DNA of 64,000 bases from Turritopsis dohrnii (Eukaryota > Cnidaria > Hydrozoa > Anthoathecata > Oceaniidae). The notes under the pieces were generated by a model, which saw nothing but the letters and a program-made list of their open reading frames with translations, was not told the DNA's origin and made no database searches. The stretch covers positions 310,001-374,000 of the forward strand of contig BQMF02000259.1 of NCBI GenBank assembly GCA_027922465.2, in the 5' to 3' direction. Positions 53,152-63,889 of the stretch are shown in pieces; the stretch's first letter is position 1; every line of letters starts with the position of its first letter. Position numbers and translations under genes: made by a program.

Positions 53152-54082
53152 AACCTCCCGAGAGCCTAACGTAGCTTCGTCATCCACTGCATATAAAAAA
53201 TCTTTTCTAGCGAAAAGTGTTTCGTGAACTTCGTATTATTGGTGGTAAAAGAGAAAGTATGGCGACACAAAAGATTTTTTGTTTTGTTTTTTGTTCTCAC
53301 GTCGCCACTACGTCTTTTGTTATTGCAGCTGCCTTCTACAAGTTCGTTATTACGACACATGTCAATTTTTCTACAATCTCATTGGCTCATACAGCCTTGT
53401 GGTTTTCATTTTTCTTTCGTTTTTTCTTGTGAATCTTTTAATGAAATAATTTAACTCCAGGTGCCTTTCTAATACATGGAATTTTTTTTATAAGTAAAAT
53501 CTGACATGAGACTGTCTGTTCTTTGAGCCTTTTTCAGCCTTGATTGTTCTTATTTCTTAAATGGGGTCACGTAACGTAAAGATTCTAGAAAGACATTTCC
53601 TCTAAGCAGGTGTTTTCATGTTAAATTGTACACGAAAACGTTAAGTTTCAGCGTCTCCATTATTCATGACCGCGTTGACTTTTATAAAACACCAGCTTAA
53701 AATCCCGGGGATAACATCAGAGAAGAGTAGGGATTTTGAGAAACGCATTTCAACGTTTTCTATGTCTGTGGAAAACCTCAGAACATGGGAAAACATTAAG
53801 GTTCTTAACAGCCTAGTTATGGGGACTGGTAACCAAACTAGTTGCGGAGCCTGGTCTTTACAGTAAGTTAGTTTCGATTAAAAAAAAATGCAACTTCCAT
53901 GAAATTAACGCGCCATCTAATATTAACGCGGTTGTTATCATTTCCACATGAGATGAAGTAAAAAATATATATGTTAAAAAAGATGTTTTCATTTATCATT
54001 TCCGGATATCTCCAAACTTCAGGTTTTTTACATTTTTCAACCAATCGATTTCCCGTTTTGAAGAGGGTGCGAACATTTTGCT
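53152..54082. other. Intergenic, repeat fragments only
   Basis: 53490-53560 matches the left part of the ttataagaac repeat, and 53580-53685 is an inverted copy of sequence around 60930-61450. The overlapping small frames at 53166-53454 show no protein features. Confidence 0.4.
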
Positions 54083-54303
54083 GGTCTGTTACAAAAGTAC
54101 TGTTATGTCGGACCATGGACGTATAAAAAACAGCACGTTTATGATACAATATCAAGCAAACGTTTTTCGAAAGTATACTAGAATAGACTTTACAAAATTC
54201 CAAAACATGATTTCTACAAGGATGATACGATAGTAAAAGAAATATTGAAACAAAATAGTCATCGTGTCGGAAGCACTAAATGGTAATACTTTTGTAACAG
54301 ACC
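54083..54303. mobile_element. 221-bp MITE, GGTCTGTTACAAAAGTA ends, copy 1
   Basis: The terminal repeats ggtctgttacaaaagta and tacttttgtaacagacc are exact. The interior matches 63064-63295 in the opposite orientation. Confidence 0.8.
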
Positions 54304-54367
54304 CTATATAATTTCCATATACGAATCAAGGGTGTGGAGGAGTTCAGCGTTATGATATGTCTTTCAG

Positions 54368-55686
54368 TAAAGCCTTGTGTCCACTGAAGGCGATAGACCT
54401 ATCGTTTTGTCCTATCACTATAATTTTGAAACTCATTTCAGTGGACACGGAATTAGGTCTATCGCTTATTTCTATCGCTTTTGTTGTATCTTATTTTTTA
54501 GTTCTTTGGTCTAATTTAGAAAGCGATAGAAATGAAAACGTTTTCAATTCTATCGCTTTAAAAAATGAACCTATCTCTATGATCAAAGGATTTTGTTCAA
54601 ATGCGTTTGAAATTTGTATTTTAACAAAAATCATTCGAAATCCAAACAAAGTATTCGAATGTGCGTTAAATTACCGCGGCAGATTTGGACATCCTATCGT
54701 GAGTTTTGAAACAAGATGTCCGACCAGATATCTCAGACGCCCGGCCGGATGTTAAAACGCCCGGCCGAGAGTTTGAGATGTCCTGCCGGGAGTTTTGAAA
54801 CTAGTCTTGAAACATCCGGCCGGGCATCATCACTCAAAACGTCTGGCCTGGCGTTTGTAAAAATCTGGTCCTGAAAATTGCATAGAAGTTCAAACGCACG
54901 GCCGGGGATTTAATACATCCGGCCGGATATTTATGAAAAGATGCTTTTTGACCTCCGCCAATCTCGATGTTCTGGTCCTTTGTATACACGCTTAATACTG
55001 TCAAGTCTGTAAAGTATGTATTCAAAGACGCCCGGCCGGACGAACGAAAGGTCTGGCCGGATATCAAGATGCCCGTCCGGATGTTTTGTTTTTCCGGCCG
55101 GATATCAGGATGTCTAACTTGTTCAATGTTTGAAGACCATGCATTGTACTTGTATGTACTGGCACCAAAAGATCAAAGCTAATGATGGAAATCATTTTAC
55201 CGCGAAGCACTGCATCAGATACTTTTGGATTAGTAAAGTACACATCATTACCAGGAAGCTGGAGTGGTGGAAAGATTACTTTATTACTGTCTCCTTCGGC
55301 CATTTTGTAACTCTCCAGCTTCGTGCAAAAGTATTTGATTTTGAGGACCAGATATTGATGAAATCCGTCAGTCAGGCGTCTCAGTTACCTCATACCCGGC
55401 CGGATGTTTGAGATACCTGGCCGGACATCCAAATACCCGTCCAGAGATCTTGATGTCCGGCCGGGTGTTTCAAAGGTCCGACCGGACAACGCTAGCTGGT
55501 AATTTTCATTAAATTAAATGGCGATGTTTGATGTTGATGTTTTGAAAACAAGTCAAGTCATACGTTGAATTATTATTAAACTTGTGTCCACTAAAACCGA
55601 TAGAGTTCATCCCTATTTCATAAAACCGATAGAGTTCATCCCTATTTCATCAAACCGATAGAATAGTCAGTGGACACAAGGCTTTA
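54368..55686. mobile_element. 1.32-kb element, TAAAGCCTTGTGTCCACTGA ends
   Basis: The left end taaagccttgtgtccactga is matched exactly by its complement at 55667-55686. The subterminal regions repeat ccgatag/ctatcgc on both sides. Another element rich in ggccgg is nested inside (about 54660-55495). The open frame at 54357-54755 crosses element ends and is not a gene. Confidence 0.75.
54660..55495. mobile_element. Inner element with many CCGGCCGG motifs
   Basis: More than ten copies of cccggccggatgt-like units, in both orientations, cluster at 54720-54930, 55025-55110 and 55390-55490. In-between DNA is AT-rich. The possible ends are ttaccgcggcag and gctagctggtaa, but these are weak. It looks like another transposon with multiple binding sites in its ends. 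Confidence 0.5.
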
Positions 55687-55983
55687 GAATACTTACACGT
55701 TTTTCCTGTTCTGCTTTAAATGACTCTCCTCCATGAATTTGGACTGATTCTAGCTACACCACTTTGGAAACAACAAAAAAAGTAGAAAAAAGTTTTAATT
55801 GGGTATACAAGCCCATTGACGTGAACTTTTCATGCTTTCATATTTACACATAAATTATTCTTTTCAATAAATTCATAAATTATCCGTTGATGAGTATTTC
55901 GCCTTCCTATTCTAAACTCCACGAACTAATTTTCCCAAAGGTATCGTCACGTTTTAAGCGGGTTTTCTTTTGAAATAATTTTC
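55687..55983. other. Intergenic, nothing recognised
   Basis: AT-rich DNA without supported features. Confidence 0.35.
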
Positions 55984-56418
55984 TCAAGTAGCCGCATTAA
56001 CATTACCACTATTTGAACACAAGCTTGCAAAAATTTGTAAGCACGTTTCCATCGCCATCACAGAGAATTCCATCAAAGAAAATGCTGAAGCACCAAACCA
56101 CAATCCTAATTGCCCACCAAGATCGCCAAGAAACATATACGTATCATAAGGCGATTTGTGTGTGGTTACTTGAACGCTGAAATCGCTGATATAGATTTGG
56201 ATTGCAACTAGATTTTTTCGGAAATAGTCACGTGTTAGTATGACATTCTGTTGTTTTTGGAATAAGTTGATGTAGCTCTCCAACACATAGCACATCTCCA
56301 TACAAGCATCGATGGAATAATTTCCCGATTTTAATAACGGGTATGATTTTGAAGAATCGGTGCTGTTGTCGCTATAAGGATATTTCAAACGATTCACAAC
56401 TGACTTCCGAACTTTCAA
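55984..56418 (-). pseudogene. Truncated DEG/ENaC channel copy
   Basis: The 144-codon frame aligns with the C-terminal part of the channel at 57677-59134 (RKSVVNRLKYPYSDN, LLKSGNYSIDACMEMCYVLE, LTRDYFRKNL, LGGQLGLWFGAS). Similarity starts abruptly at RKSVV, so the first 266 or so residues, including TM1, are absent. An in-frame deletion joins CYVLE to YINLF and removes about 70 residues with the cysteine-rich palm/thumb segment. TM2 and the GAS filter remain but the end is diverged. It lies head to head with the intact gene, 1.26 kb away. A gene fragment rather than a working subunit is the natural reading. Confidence 0.8.
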
Positions 56419-57484
56419 GCGTGATTTTGTAAACAGACATTTAGGGATACCTTTTTTTAAAAGGAAGGATTTCTCAAATGTAAAAATAAATTTACAAGCT
56501 GGCCTGTTGCTTTAAGGTCTTAATAACTACTCTAGCACTAGTATTCCAGGCAAAAAATTATTAAGCCCTGGTTCAGACCTGACGATTACGATGATTACGT
56601 CGATCAAAATTGTTTCAAACACACGATACATTTTTCCCTAGTGAAGTTTGAACTTCTTTGTAAAGTTTGAAGCACGTGCTTTCACGATCTTAAAAACAGT
56701 AGAATTGATGTAAAATTCAATAGATTTTTACATACAAAAGAGTGACTACGACTATAATATATCAAAATGTTTTGACGACTACGACGATTACACTAAATTT
56801 TAATCGTCGTAATCGTCAGGTCTGAACCAGGCTTTACAGATTTTAATGATAATGTCGAATCCTTCTTGTGTGACGCTCTCCATTGTTTTCATCATTGTTT
56901 CATGTTGAACTCGCATTTGCTAACCAATATATTGATTCTTGAAGCATTATAGATGTAATGCAACGCTCTTCGCGATGAAAAAATGACCTCACGACAATTG
57001 CTACTCCTCATTCTTATAAAATCGAAAAAACAAGTTTGGAAAAGCTCATTAATTTCTTGTATATTCTTGCATTTCTCCCTGTATAACTCTATTCAACGGC
57101 CACCCTCCAAATAACCGGGCCGTTTTTCGTTGTTTTATATGGTTGCTTGCCACACGAAAATAAAAAATAGAAAGAAAATAAAAAGTAATAGTGGATCACT
57201 ATTATTTTACTGATGGATCTTTTCTACTTTCTTGTGCATAGACTGAAAAAACAAAAAACAAAAACGTTTTCATTACAAGACTTTCATTTAGCAGCTACCT
57301 TCCCACAGCAGTGGCTGCCATTTTAAAAGTATTAAAAGTAGCGTGTAATATCAATATTATCTTCATTCCAATTAGTATAACATTATTAACTAATAGATTA
57401 TAATACATTCTATCAGGGGAAATCTAGAAATTTTGTTTTAATTGCTGAGTCATTAAATAAAGTTTAGAAAGGATTGATAGAATA
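56419..57484. other. Spacer between the DEG/ENaC pair, no gene
   Basis: It contains an inverted repeat gtctgaaccagg/cctggttcagac with tgacgattacgatgattacg inside (about 56566-56832), which looks like a 265-bp MITE (ttaagccctggttcagacct left, aggtctgaaccaggctttac right). The rest is unremarkable. Confidence 0.5.
56565..56834. mobile_element. 270-bp MITE, AAGCCCTGGTTCAGACCTGACGA ends
   Basis: The left end aagccctggttcagacctga and the right end tcaggtctgaaccaggctt are inverted repeats, with cgattacgatgattacgtcg and its complement just inside. It is non-coding. Confidence 0.65.
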
Positions 57485-57625
57485 CCCACAGGGGAAAATT
57501 TGTTGAAAAATCACTGCGGAAGAACACATTTTATAGAAGAAGAACACGCTAAAATTCACACTATTTCAGTAAAAATTCACTTCATCAATCGCAGTCACTT
57601 TTTAACGATTTTTGCGAACTGGGTA
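57485..57625. mobile_element. 141-bp MITE, CCCAGTGGG family
   Basis: It runs from cccacaggggaaaatttgtt to ttttgcgaactggg. It ends about 50 bp before the DEG/ENaC start codon, so it lies in the promoter or 5' UTR of that gene. Confidence 0.7.
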
Positions 57626-57676
57626 AAAAAATATGAAATATTTTTAATAAGATTTAAAGAAGACTGAAGGAAGAAT

Positions 57677-59134
57677 ATGAATATGATAAGTCGTGCGAAG
57701 AAGATGGGTTGCAACCAACCGAAGGGCAAAGTCAAGTCTTTGCGACAAATATTTTCAACGTATCTTAGCAACGCAACAATTCATGGGATACCGAATATCT
57801 ATCGTTCCAAAACTCCAATTTCAAGACTGTTCTGGGTTTTATCTTTCGCTATATTTCTTGCAGTTGTAATTCAGCAAGTTTTGAAAATTGCATCAAAGCT
57901 GTCGCAAGCGGAACACAATACACACAACGAGAACGTCATCCACAAACATGGTATGAAGTTTCCGGCTATCACGATTTGTAATACCAATCGTTTTCCGCTT
58001 TCAAAATTGAACAGGGTATTGCAGGAAATCTATCCCAATATAACAAAATGGACGCGTAGTGTTTACAGAGAAAAGATACATGAAATTCAGCTGGCATATT
58101 ATCTAGATAAGGCATCACTAAAAAGCATAACTGTTTCGCCAGCCGAGTTTTTCATAGCCGACAGTTGTTCTTTTGGAGGGACGAAATTCTCCTGCGTAGA
58201 TGCTTTTACGACGGTGACAAGTCCAACACATGGTAATTGCTTTGTGTTCAACTCTAATGGAACTATGATACAGAAGCGTACAGGAGTGTCTTATGGTCTT
58301 TCTATAATTGTTAATATCAACCAAGATGACTTTAACATCCACACAGAAGACACTGCGATCCATCCAGTTGGAGCATATGTAAACATTCGTAGTGCAGAGA
58401 AAAATATAGAGAATTTGCAACACTCAATACTTATTGCTCCAGATCAGCTTTCGCGTATAGCAATTCGGAAGTCAGTTGTGAATCGTTTGAGACATCCTTA
58501 TAGCGATAACTGCACCGATTCGTCAAAATCATACCCGTTATTAAAATCGGGAAACTATTCCGTGGATGCTGGTTTGGAGATGTGCTATGTGTTGGAGATG
58601 TACAAATATTGTGGAGTGGTAGACACTTTAAATTCTATCACTGCTGCAGACTTCCTAGGTAAATCTCTACCTCCACCAAATACTCCAGGAGAAATACAAT
58701 GCCTGGACGAATATACGAGTCAATACTATAAAGGAGAGATCACTTGTGATTGTCCATTACCATGTAAAGAAGAAACATATCATGCAAGTTTATCGACAGC
58801 TTACTGGCCATCTGATCAAGAAATCGACCACTACATCAATCTATTCCAGACAGAACAGAATTTCACGCTAACACGTGACTATTTCCGAAAAAATCTAGCA
58901 GCAATCCAAGTCTATTTTAATGATTTCAGCGTTCAAGTAACCACACACAGACCAGCTTACAGTATGAGCGCTTTTTTGTCTGATCTTGGTGGACAGATGG
59001 GTTTGTGGCTTGGAGCGTCAGTATTCACAGTTTTGGAACTGTGTGCAATGCTATGGCAAATGTTTGGTACCGCCATGGGGAGGTTGTTTCAATGGGGAAT
59101 GTCTGAAAGGAAAATCAATGCTGGTACGCTATGA
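57677..59134 (+). CDS. DEG/ENaC sodium channel subunit (ASIC/HyNaC-like), intronless
   Basis: This is a two-transmembrane subunit of a trimeric, probably peptide- or acid-gated cation channel of the plasma membrane. The 485-aa frame is complete. The cytosolic N-terminus holds the conserved gating His-Gly (NATIHGIPNIYRS). TM1 follows (RLFWVLSFAIFLAVVIQQVL), then FPAITICNTNRFP at the start of the extracellular domain. The large ectodomain has the usual cysteine pairs (CSFGGTKFSC, CYVLEMYKYCG, CDCPLPC). The pre-TM2 and TM2 region reads FLSDLGGQMGLWLGASVFTV, with the G-A-S selectivity filter. Length is normal for the family. The ATG at 57677 gives the expected N-terminus. A polyadenylation signal lies 18 bp past the stop. 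The missing introns suggest an old retrocopy or a naturally intronless cnidarian paralogue. The ligand cannot be deduced. Confidence 0.95.
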   Translation: MNMISRAKKMGCNQPKGKVKSLRQIFSTYLSNATIHGIPNIYRSKTPISRLFWVLSFAIFLAVVIQQVLKIASKLSQAEHNTHNENVIHKHGMKFPAITICNTNRFPLSKLNRVLQEIYPNITKWTRSVYREKIHEIQLAYYLDKASLKSITVSPAEFFIADSCSFGGTKFSCVDAFTTVTSPTHGNCFVFNSNGTMIQKRTGVSYGLSIIVNINQDDFNIHTEDTAIHPVGAYVNIRSAEKNIENLQHSILIAPDQLSRIAIRKSVVNRLRHPYSDNCTDSSKSYPLLKSGNYSVDAGLEMCYVLEMYKYCGVVDTLNSITAADFLGKSLPPPNTPGEIQCLDEYTSQYYKGEITCDCPLPCKEETYHASLSTAYWPSDQEIDHYINLFQTEQNFTLTRDYFRKNLAAIQVYFNDFSVQVTTHRPAYSMSAFLSDLGGQMGLWLGASVFTVLELCAMLWQMFGTAMGRLFQWGMSERKINAGTL

Positions 59135-59151
59135 TATTGCTAATGCTCTAA

Positions 59152-59157
59152 ATAAAT
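59152..59157 (+). terminator. Polyadenylation signal after DEG/ENaC gene
   Basis: aataaa lies 18 bp after the stop codon. This would give an unusually short 3' UTR. Confidence 0.5.
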
Positions 59158-59159
59158 AT

Positions 59160-60212
59160 GGGTTTCTTACACATGCTTTATGGGCGCTAAAAAGACGAAA
59201 TGGAGGGGCGCAAAATAGGGTGCATCGTTATTTTATCCGCAACAGATCGAGAATATTTTCCAGTGAACAGCCAACATTTATTGTTAATTTGTTTTATACT
59301 TTTTGATAAAAACTAGTTAGATCATTCGATATAACATTACTAATGAAATATAACTTATGCCTATGTTAAAGAATAATCCATAAAAGAAAAATATTTTGGT
59401 ACGTATTTTTTTAATCCTGTATTGAGAGATTAGAAGTCTGCACCAAGTCACCTGCCAATCTAGAACATAAAAAAATTGTGTCATAAGTGACACTTGAACA
59501 CACCACAACATTGGTGGCAGATGAGACCAATATTGGCCTTAAATGACTACGTTAATTATCGATTCCTTACTAGTAATTACATGTACATGCGTAATAATGG
59601 TGTAAAAATATCAAGAAACATTTAATTAATTTTTGAATTGGCACTAGCATTATTAACTACATTCTCAATTGCTGTACCAAACTCGAGCCCAGCGTCTTTT
59701 AACTTTTCGCCTGAGGCTAGGAAAGAATGACTTGATTCTAGGTTGGTATTTCTAGTAAAACCGGTGTTATTTTATAACAGGAAATTTGAAGTAACTAAAA
59801 CACATCATTAAGTGATTTCAAAACAATTTGTTTTCGTAATTGACTTCGATCTGATCCTGACGCATGTTATATCGTGGAGCTAATGATATGTTGTGCAAGG
59901 TTTATCCCGTCCCCATCTCCATCTTTAAGAAATATAACAGAATACAGTGCGAGTTATCAGTCTCAAGTGGAACTACTGAAACATTTCGAGTTACCGAAAA
60001 TTCGAGTGATTGAAAGTTCGAGTGACTAGTGACTAGAGTTGTCATAATACCTCCGTTTTTGCCGAAACTCTTCCTAAATAACGTCATAGCGAGGTTCGCC
60101 TCATTTCTAAGTATTGTCAATCAATAAGCATCATATATCATAAGAGGAGCTAATCCATACAACGATTTTTCCCTGGGGAGTCGCTTTCTTTTGTGGGTTG
60201 GCTTACAGCGAT
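59160..60212. other. Intergenic, one decayed hairpin element
   Basis: Around 59679-59747, ccaaactcgagcccagcgtc and a later ttctaggttgg look like a decayed copy of the caacctcgaaccc hairpin family. Otherwise nothing is recognised. Confidence 0.4.
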
Positions 60213-60412
60213 TACCTTATCGGGGATAATTTCGTCGGGGAAAATTTACGTCGGGGAAAATTTTTCGTCAGAGAAAATTTTGTCATTTTGAAAAATTTTA
60301 CTAATACTTTTCTTATAAATTTCACTTTTTCAAAATTTTCGCCGGGGAAAATTTTCGTCACGAAGCAAAAATTTCGTCACTTTTCCCCGACGAAATTATC
60401 CCCGATAACGTA
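60213..60412. mobile_element. 200-bp MITE, TACCTTATCGGGG ends
   Basis: It begins taccttatcggggataattt and ends aaattatccccgataacgta, differing at one base from perfect symmetry. gtcggggaaaat units recur inside. It shares the terminal sequence with 35350-36128 but keeps no coding remnant. Confidence 0.8.
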
Positions 60413-60958
60413 TTTAAAGGAAAATAACTATCATTTAACAAGGGCAAGACAAAACTAAACAGTCATTTCTAGTTCCCTTGTGGCTCTTTTACTAGTAATG
60501 CAAATTAGTTGTGTGTGAACGGTATAGAAGTTTTCCTTCTTGATTTTTTTCAAATAAAAGGTTAAATTAAGGTGCTTTGCAATAGATGTGTATATATAAC
60601 GCAGTATTTTCCGCTTAAATGTGCTACTGTCAGCATCCACGAGCTAATTTTAATAGGTCGTTGAACGTCTTCTTCGAGTTACTTTGCAAGAAATGGAAGG
60701 TACCGTTGCAAGTTATGATGGCTTCTGTGTTGTCGTGTTGCTTGTGAAGAGTCTGGGGTTTTTTTGGTGCATTTTAACATGGACACTGTTGAAAGTAAAA
60801 AATGCTGTCATATATTGAATGTTTCCAGGAATCAATAGGCAGAGGGTATAGCCAAATGAAATTGCTGGTATCAAAGCCATCACCTTTGTGTTTTCCACTT
60901 CTAATTGTGTTTTCCACTTGAATTGTACATCAAAAAGTCAACACGGTCATGAATAATT

Positions 60959-61360
60959 AGGGAAACTTACGAAAGTACGACGGCAACGTGAACGACGACG
61001 TACAAGATATTCATCTTCAATGAATTACAAAGAGCAGAAACTATACACTTGGGTTAAGAAGTTTATTTATAATGCCTTTGAAGTTTGTTTTTTGAACTTT
61101 GAGAGACAGAATCATGAAAGAACCAAGGAAAATTTATCGGAAGTACTGCTATTCTCACGTCTTCGTTTTCAGTACGATTACTTTTTACGTTGTGTGTAGA
61201 ACGTGCAGATCTAATAATGATATTAGTAAAATTAAAAACATTTCCCAATAGTATAGTGTGAAATAAACTTCCATTCTAAAGCAAATCTATGGAGTAAAGT
61301 GAATCTTTTGTTTGCCTCACGTCGTCGTCCACGTTGCCGTCGTAGTTTCGTAAGGTCCCT
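60959..61360. mobile_element. 402-bp MITE, AGGGAAACTTACGAAA ends
   Basis: The roughly 45-bp terminal repeats (agggaaacttacgaaagtac, cgacggcaacgtgaacgacg and their complements at the right) are well kept. att flanks both sides. An inverted copy of the flanking sequence at about 53640-53690 lacks the insert and so shows the empty site. Confidence 0.75.
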
Positions 61361-61454
61361 ATTAATGAGTTGAGACGCTGAAACTTGACTTTTTGGTTTA
61401 CAATTTAAATTTAAAGCATTAAAACACCTGCTTAAAAGAAAAAGTTCAAGAACC

Positions 61455-61935
61455 TTTACGTGTATGGACGAACCAGTAAAATCTGACGTAACACTGATTG
61501 TTTAGCCTGAATTATTCTGATTTTGCTCTTAGCCTAAAGAAGACAGTTTCAGATTCCAGCCTCATTTTGTTCATATTCATATTCATAAAAATAAACAACT
61601 TTACTGCAAGTCTTGATCTTCGTTTCACCTTAAAGAGTCGAATTAATTTGTAACGCAACGTGGCAGTAAAACAATAAAAATGGTAGCTGTGCGGTACTAA
61701 CCCAATGTGAGCGTACAAGTTTCTAAGCAAGTCACCATCAATATATTTCGTACATTTATTGAAAGTCAGAAGTGAAGTCAGAAGTGAAGACAATAAACCT
61801 CTAAACCATAAATGGTAGCTTGTGGAGAATTGATCTTATTTTGCAAGAAGATTCAGGCTCAAATTGCTCCTATTTTGTTCGTACTTTTTGCCTAAATCTG
61901 AGGTTCGTGTTCTAAAACTGTTTTTATATAAAAAG
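61455..61935. repeat. Dispersed repeat, relative of 41478-41875
   Basis: It shares accagtaaaatctgac, agcctgaatt and aaatctgaggt with the copy in ASF1 intron 3, in the same order. The ends are diverged. Confidence 0.45.
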
Positions 61936-62772
61936 AGGGAATAGGTTTGGGTTTTGTTGTTGTGTTCATCCAAAACCTTTCTCCGTTGAACTTTCCAGAA
62001 ATTTTGTCAATCTCTCAAATCAATTGCCACTACATCGTCATATAAAAAATACTTATGTTTATTAACCATTCGGGAGATAAAATATTATCTCCAAAATATG
62101 TTGCATACGTATGGTTCTCTGAAATTCAATTTGACGGCCATGTTGATCATGTGGTGAGTTGTATCAAAATCTGTTGTTGTTTTTGTGAATACTTCCAGTA
62201 TTACCAAACGAGACTGGATTAAACCCCTTTTAGAATATCAAAGAACTTCTTAGCCAAAAACCGATAGTTAACATAAGCGTATCTGTAATTGTACTTCAGA
62301 TTTGCTATGCATAACACCGATCATAAATAGTTCACCGTTGCAGATGAATTTTCACACTTGTTACATGCAAATTTCTGATCTTCATGATCTAGATGTTTTG
62401 AGGATCAAGTCGGGTATGTGCAAGTTTTTTCAGACAGACATCTATTCTGTTATGTTTAAATATTAGTCAACAGATAAATTTCATGTTTGTACGTTTGCAT
62501 ATACCCCACAATGTTGAACGAAAAATATATATCTAAACTACTCGAATCTTGTGCGTTCGTATTTATTTAAGAAACCTTACGTGAAATCTAAAATTTTGAA
62601 AGGATGTTTACTGCGCAATGTCATTTTTAAAAATCAGTTTTAAAAATTGTTTGCCATAAAATTCATCTTTTTCCACATGGTACAAATATTTAGTGGTTTT
62701 AAAATTTGGGAAAATATCCCAGAAAATAGTATGAATAAGAAAGACACCTGCAAGTTTTAATCATAACAACGC
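61936..62772. other. Intergenic, no gene seen
   Basis: AT-rich DNA without credible frames or repeat ends. Confidence 0.4.
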
Positions 62773-62778
62773 TTTATT
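62773..62778 (-). terminator. Polyadenylation signal for a possible minus-strand gene
   Basis: The minus strand reads aataaa about 66 bp after the stop codon at 62844. Confidence 0.4.
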
Positions 62779-62843
62779 GGGATTTTGAGCAATATTAGAC
62801 CTTCTTTGATCAAAGCAGGTAGATTGGTGTGACAGATATGTTG

Positions 62844-63062
62844 CTATCCTGTTTGCATAGACGAAATTACAACCAAAAAATGCTCGTTGAATTTTTCTTG
62901 GTCAAGTCCTTTTTGAAAATTTTTCACTAGCTGACGGTCATTTAAATGTTCTTTATCAAAGTTTAAATTCGAGAATTCTGACGTCGAGGATTTCGGATAG
63001 TATTGAAATTGTTTTCGTTTTCGTTCTTTGGATGTGTCGTTAGGGAATAGATGAGTGCACAA
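62844..63062 (-). CDS. Possible 3'-terminal exon of an unknown gene
   Basis: The 72-codon frame has a normal, hydrophilic composition (TSKERKRKQFQYYPKSS, HLNDRQLVKNFQKGLDQEKF) and ends MQTG plus stop, with a polyadenylation signal close behind. There is no Met-based start; the frame begins beside the end of the MITE at 63064-63295. That end reads cttttgtaacag on this strand and could act as a splice acceptor. The upstream exons would then lie beyond 63300. Family not recognised. Confidence 0.35.
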   Translation of the reverse strand: MCTHLFPNDTSKERKRKQFQYYPKSSTSEFSNLNFDKEHLNDRQLVKNFQKGLDQEKFNEHFLVVISSMQTG

Positions 63063-63063
63063 G

Positions 63064-63295
63064 GGCCTGTTACAAAAGTATTAGCATTTAATCCTTCCGA
63101 CACGATAACTATTTCTTTCAATATTTTTTGACTATCATCCTTGTAGAAATCATGTTTTAGAATTTTGTAAAGTCTATTCTAGTATACTTTCGAAAAAGGT
63201 TTGCTTGATATTGTATCATAAACGTGCTGTTTTTTATATAGCCCTAAGTATCGATTTGTCCGTCCGTCATAAAACAGGTATTTTTGTAACAGACC
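63064..63295. mobile_element. 232-bp MITE, GGTCTGTTACAAAAGTA family, copy 2
   Basis: It is the inverse of the copy at 54083-54303. The terminal repeats have a few changes (ggcctgttacaaaagta; tttttgtaacagacc). Confidence 0.8.
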
Positions 63296-63446
63296 CACAA
63301 TGTCGTATCGTAAGATATCTATGGTATAACATCGTAAGATCATTATGGAAATATTGACGTATGTTCTTGTAGATCTATTACATATAAATTGAACAAAGTA
63401 AATCGTACAAAATTTTTTTTGAACTTTAAACTTTGTACTGAGGAAA

Positions 63447-63836
63447 GTGATCGTGCCCATCAAAAGCGAATTGTCTTTTGCTTTTGTTCAGCTCAGATCG
63501 GAAAGGATTGAGTCGGAAGGCAATCTACTAACTGTAATTTTCACTTATAGGAGGGATGCAAAATTATTTACAAATTTTCTAACGATTCTTTTTGCTTGTA
63601 TTTTTCTTGATTTGTACGATCTGATGATTTCCAAAGGAAAGCTTGGAAAAAGTTTAATTCATTTCACCTTTCATTTGGAGCAGAAAGGGCGAGGTGAACC
63701 ACAAAATATTTTGGATCACATGACTAAAAAAAGCGTTTCAGCGCGCATGCTCAAATATTATGATTTCGTGCGAAAGAAAATTGTCTCATTAGTTTTGGAG
63801 TCTTTTGACACTTTTTCAAATTTATTGCTTCAATAA
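63447..63836 (+). other. Open frame of uncertain reality (129 codons)
   Basis: The frame lacks an ATG at its 5' end (GTG). The translation has mixed hydrophobic and basic segments (ILFACIFLDLYDLM, KKSVSARMLKYYDF) and no known motif. It may be an exon, but length alone does not prove it. Confidence 0.2.
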
Positions 63837-63889
63837 TATCTATTCTAACTATTGGTAAAATCAAAAAGCAATTTTAATATTAGCAAAAA

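Noticed and set aside
53217..53454. Overlapping small frames with hydrophobic stretches
   Set aside because: Both come from T-rich DNA in two frames of the same segment; no start context, splice sites or polyadenylation signal support a gene.
54357..54755. 132-codon plus-strand frame
   Set aside because: It begins in one transposon's terminal repeat and crosses into another element's motif array.
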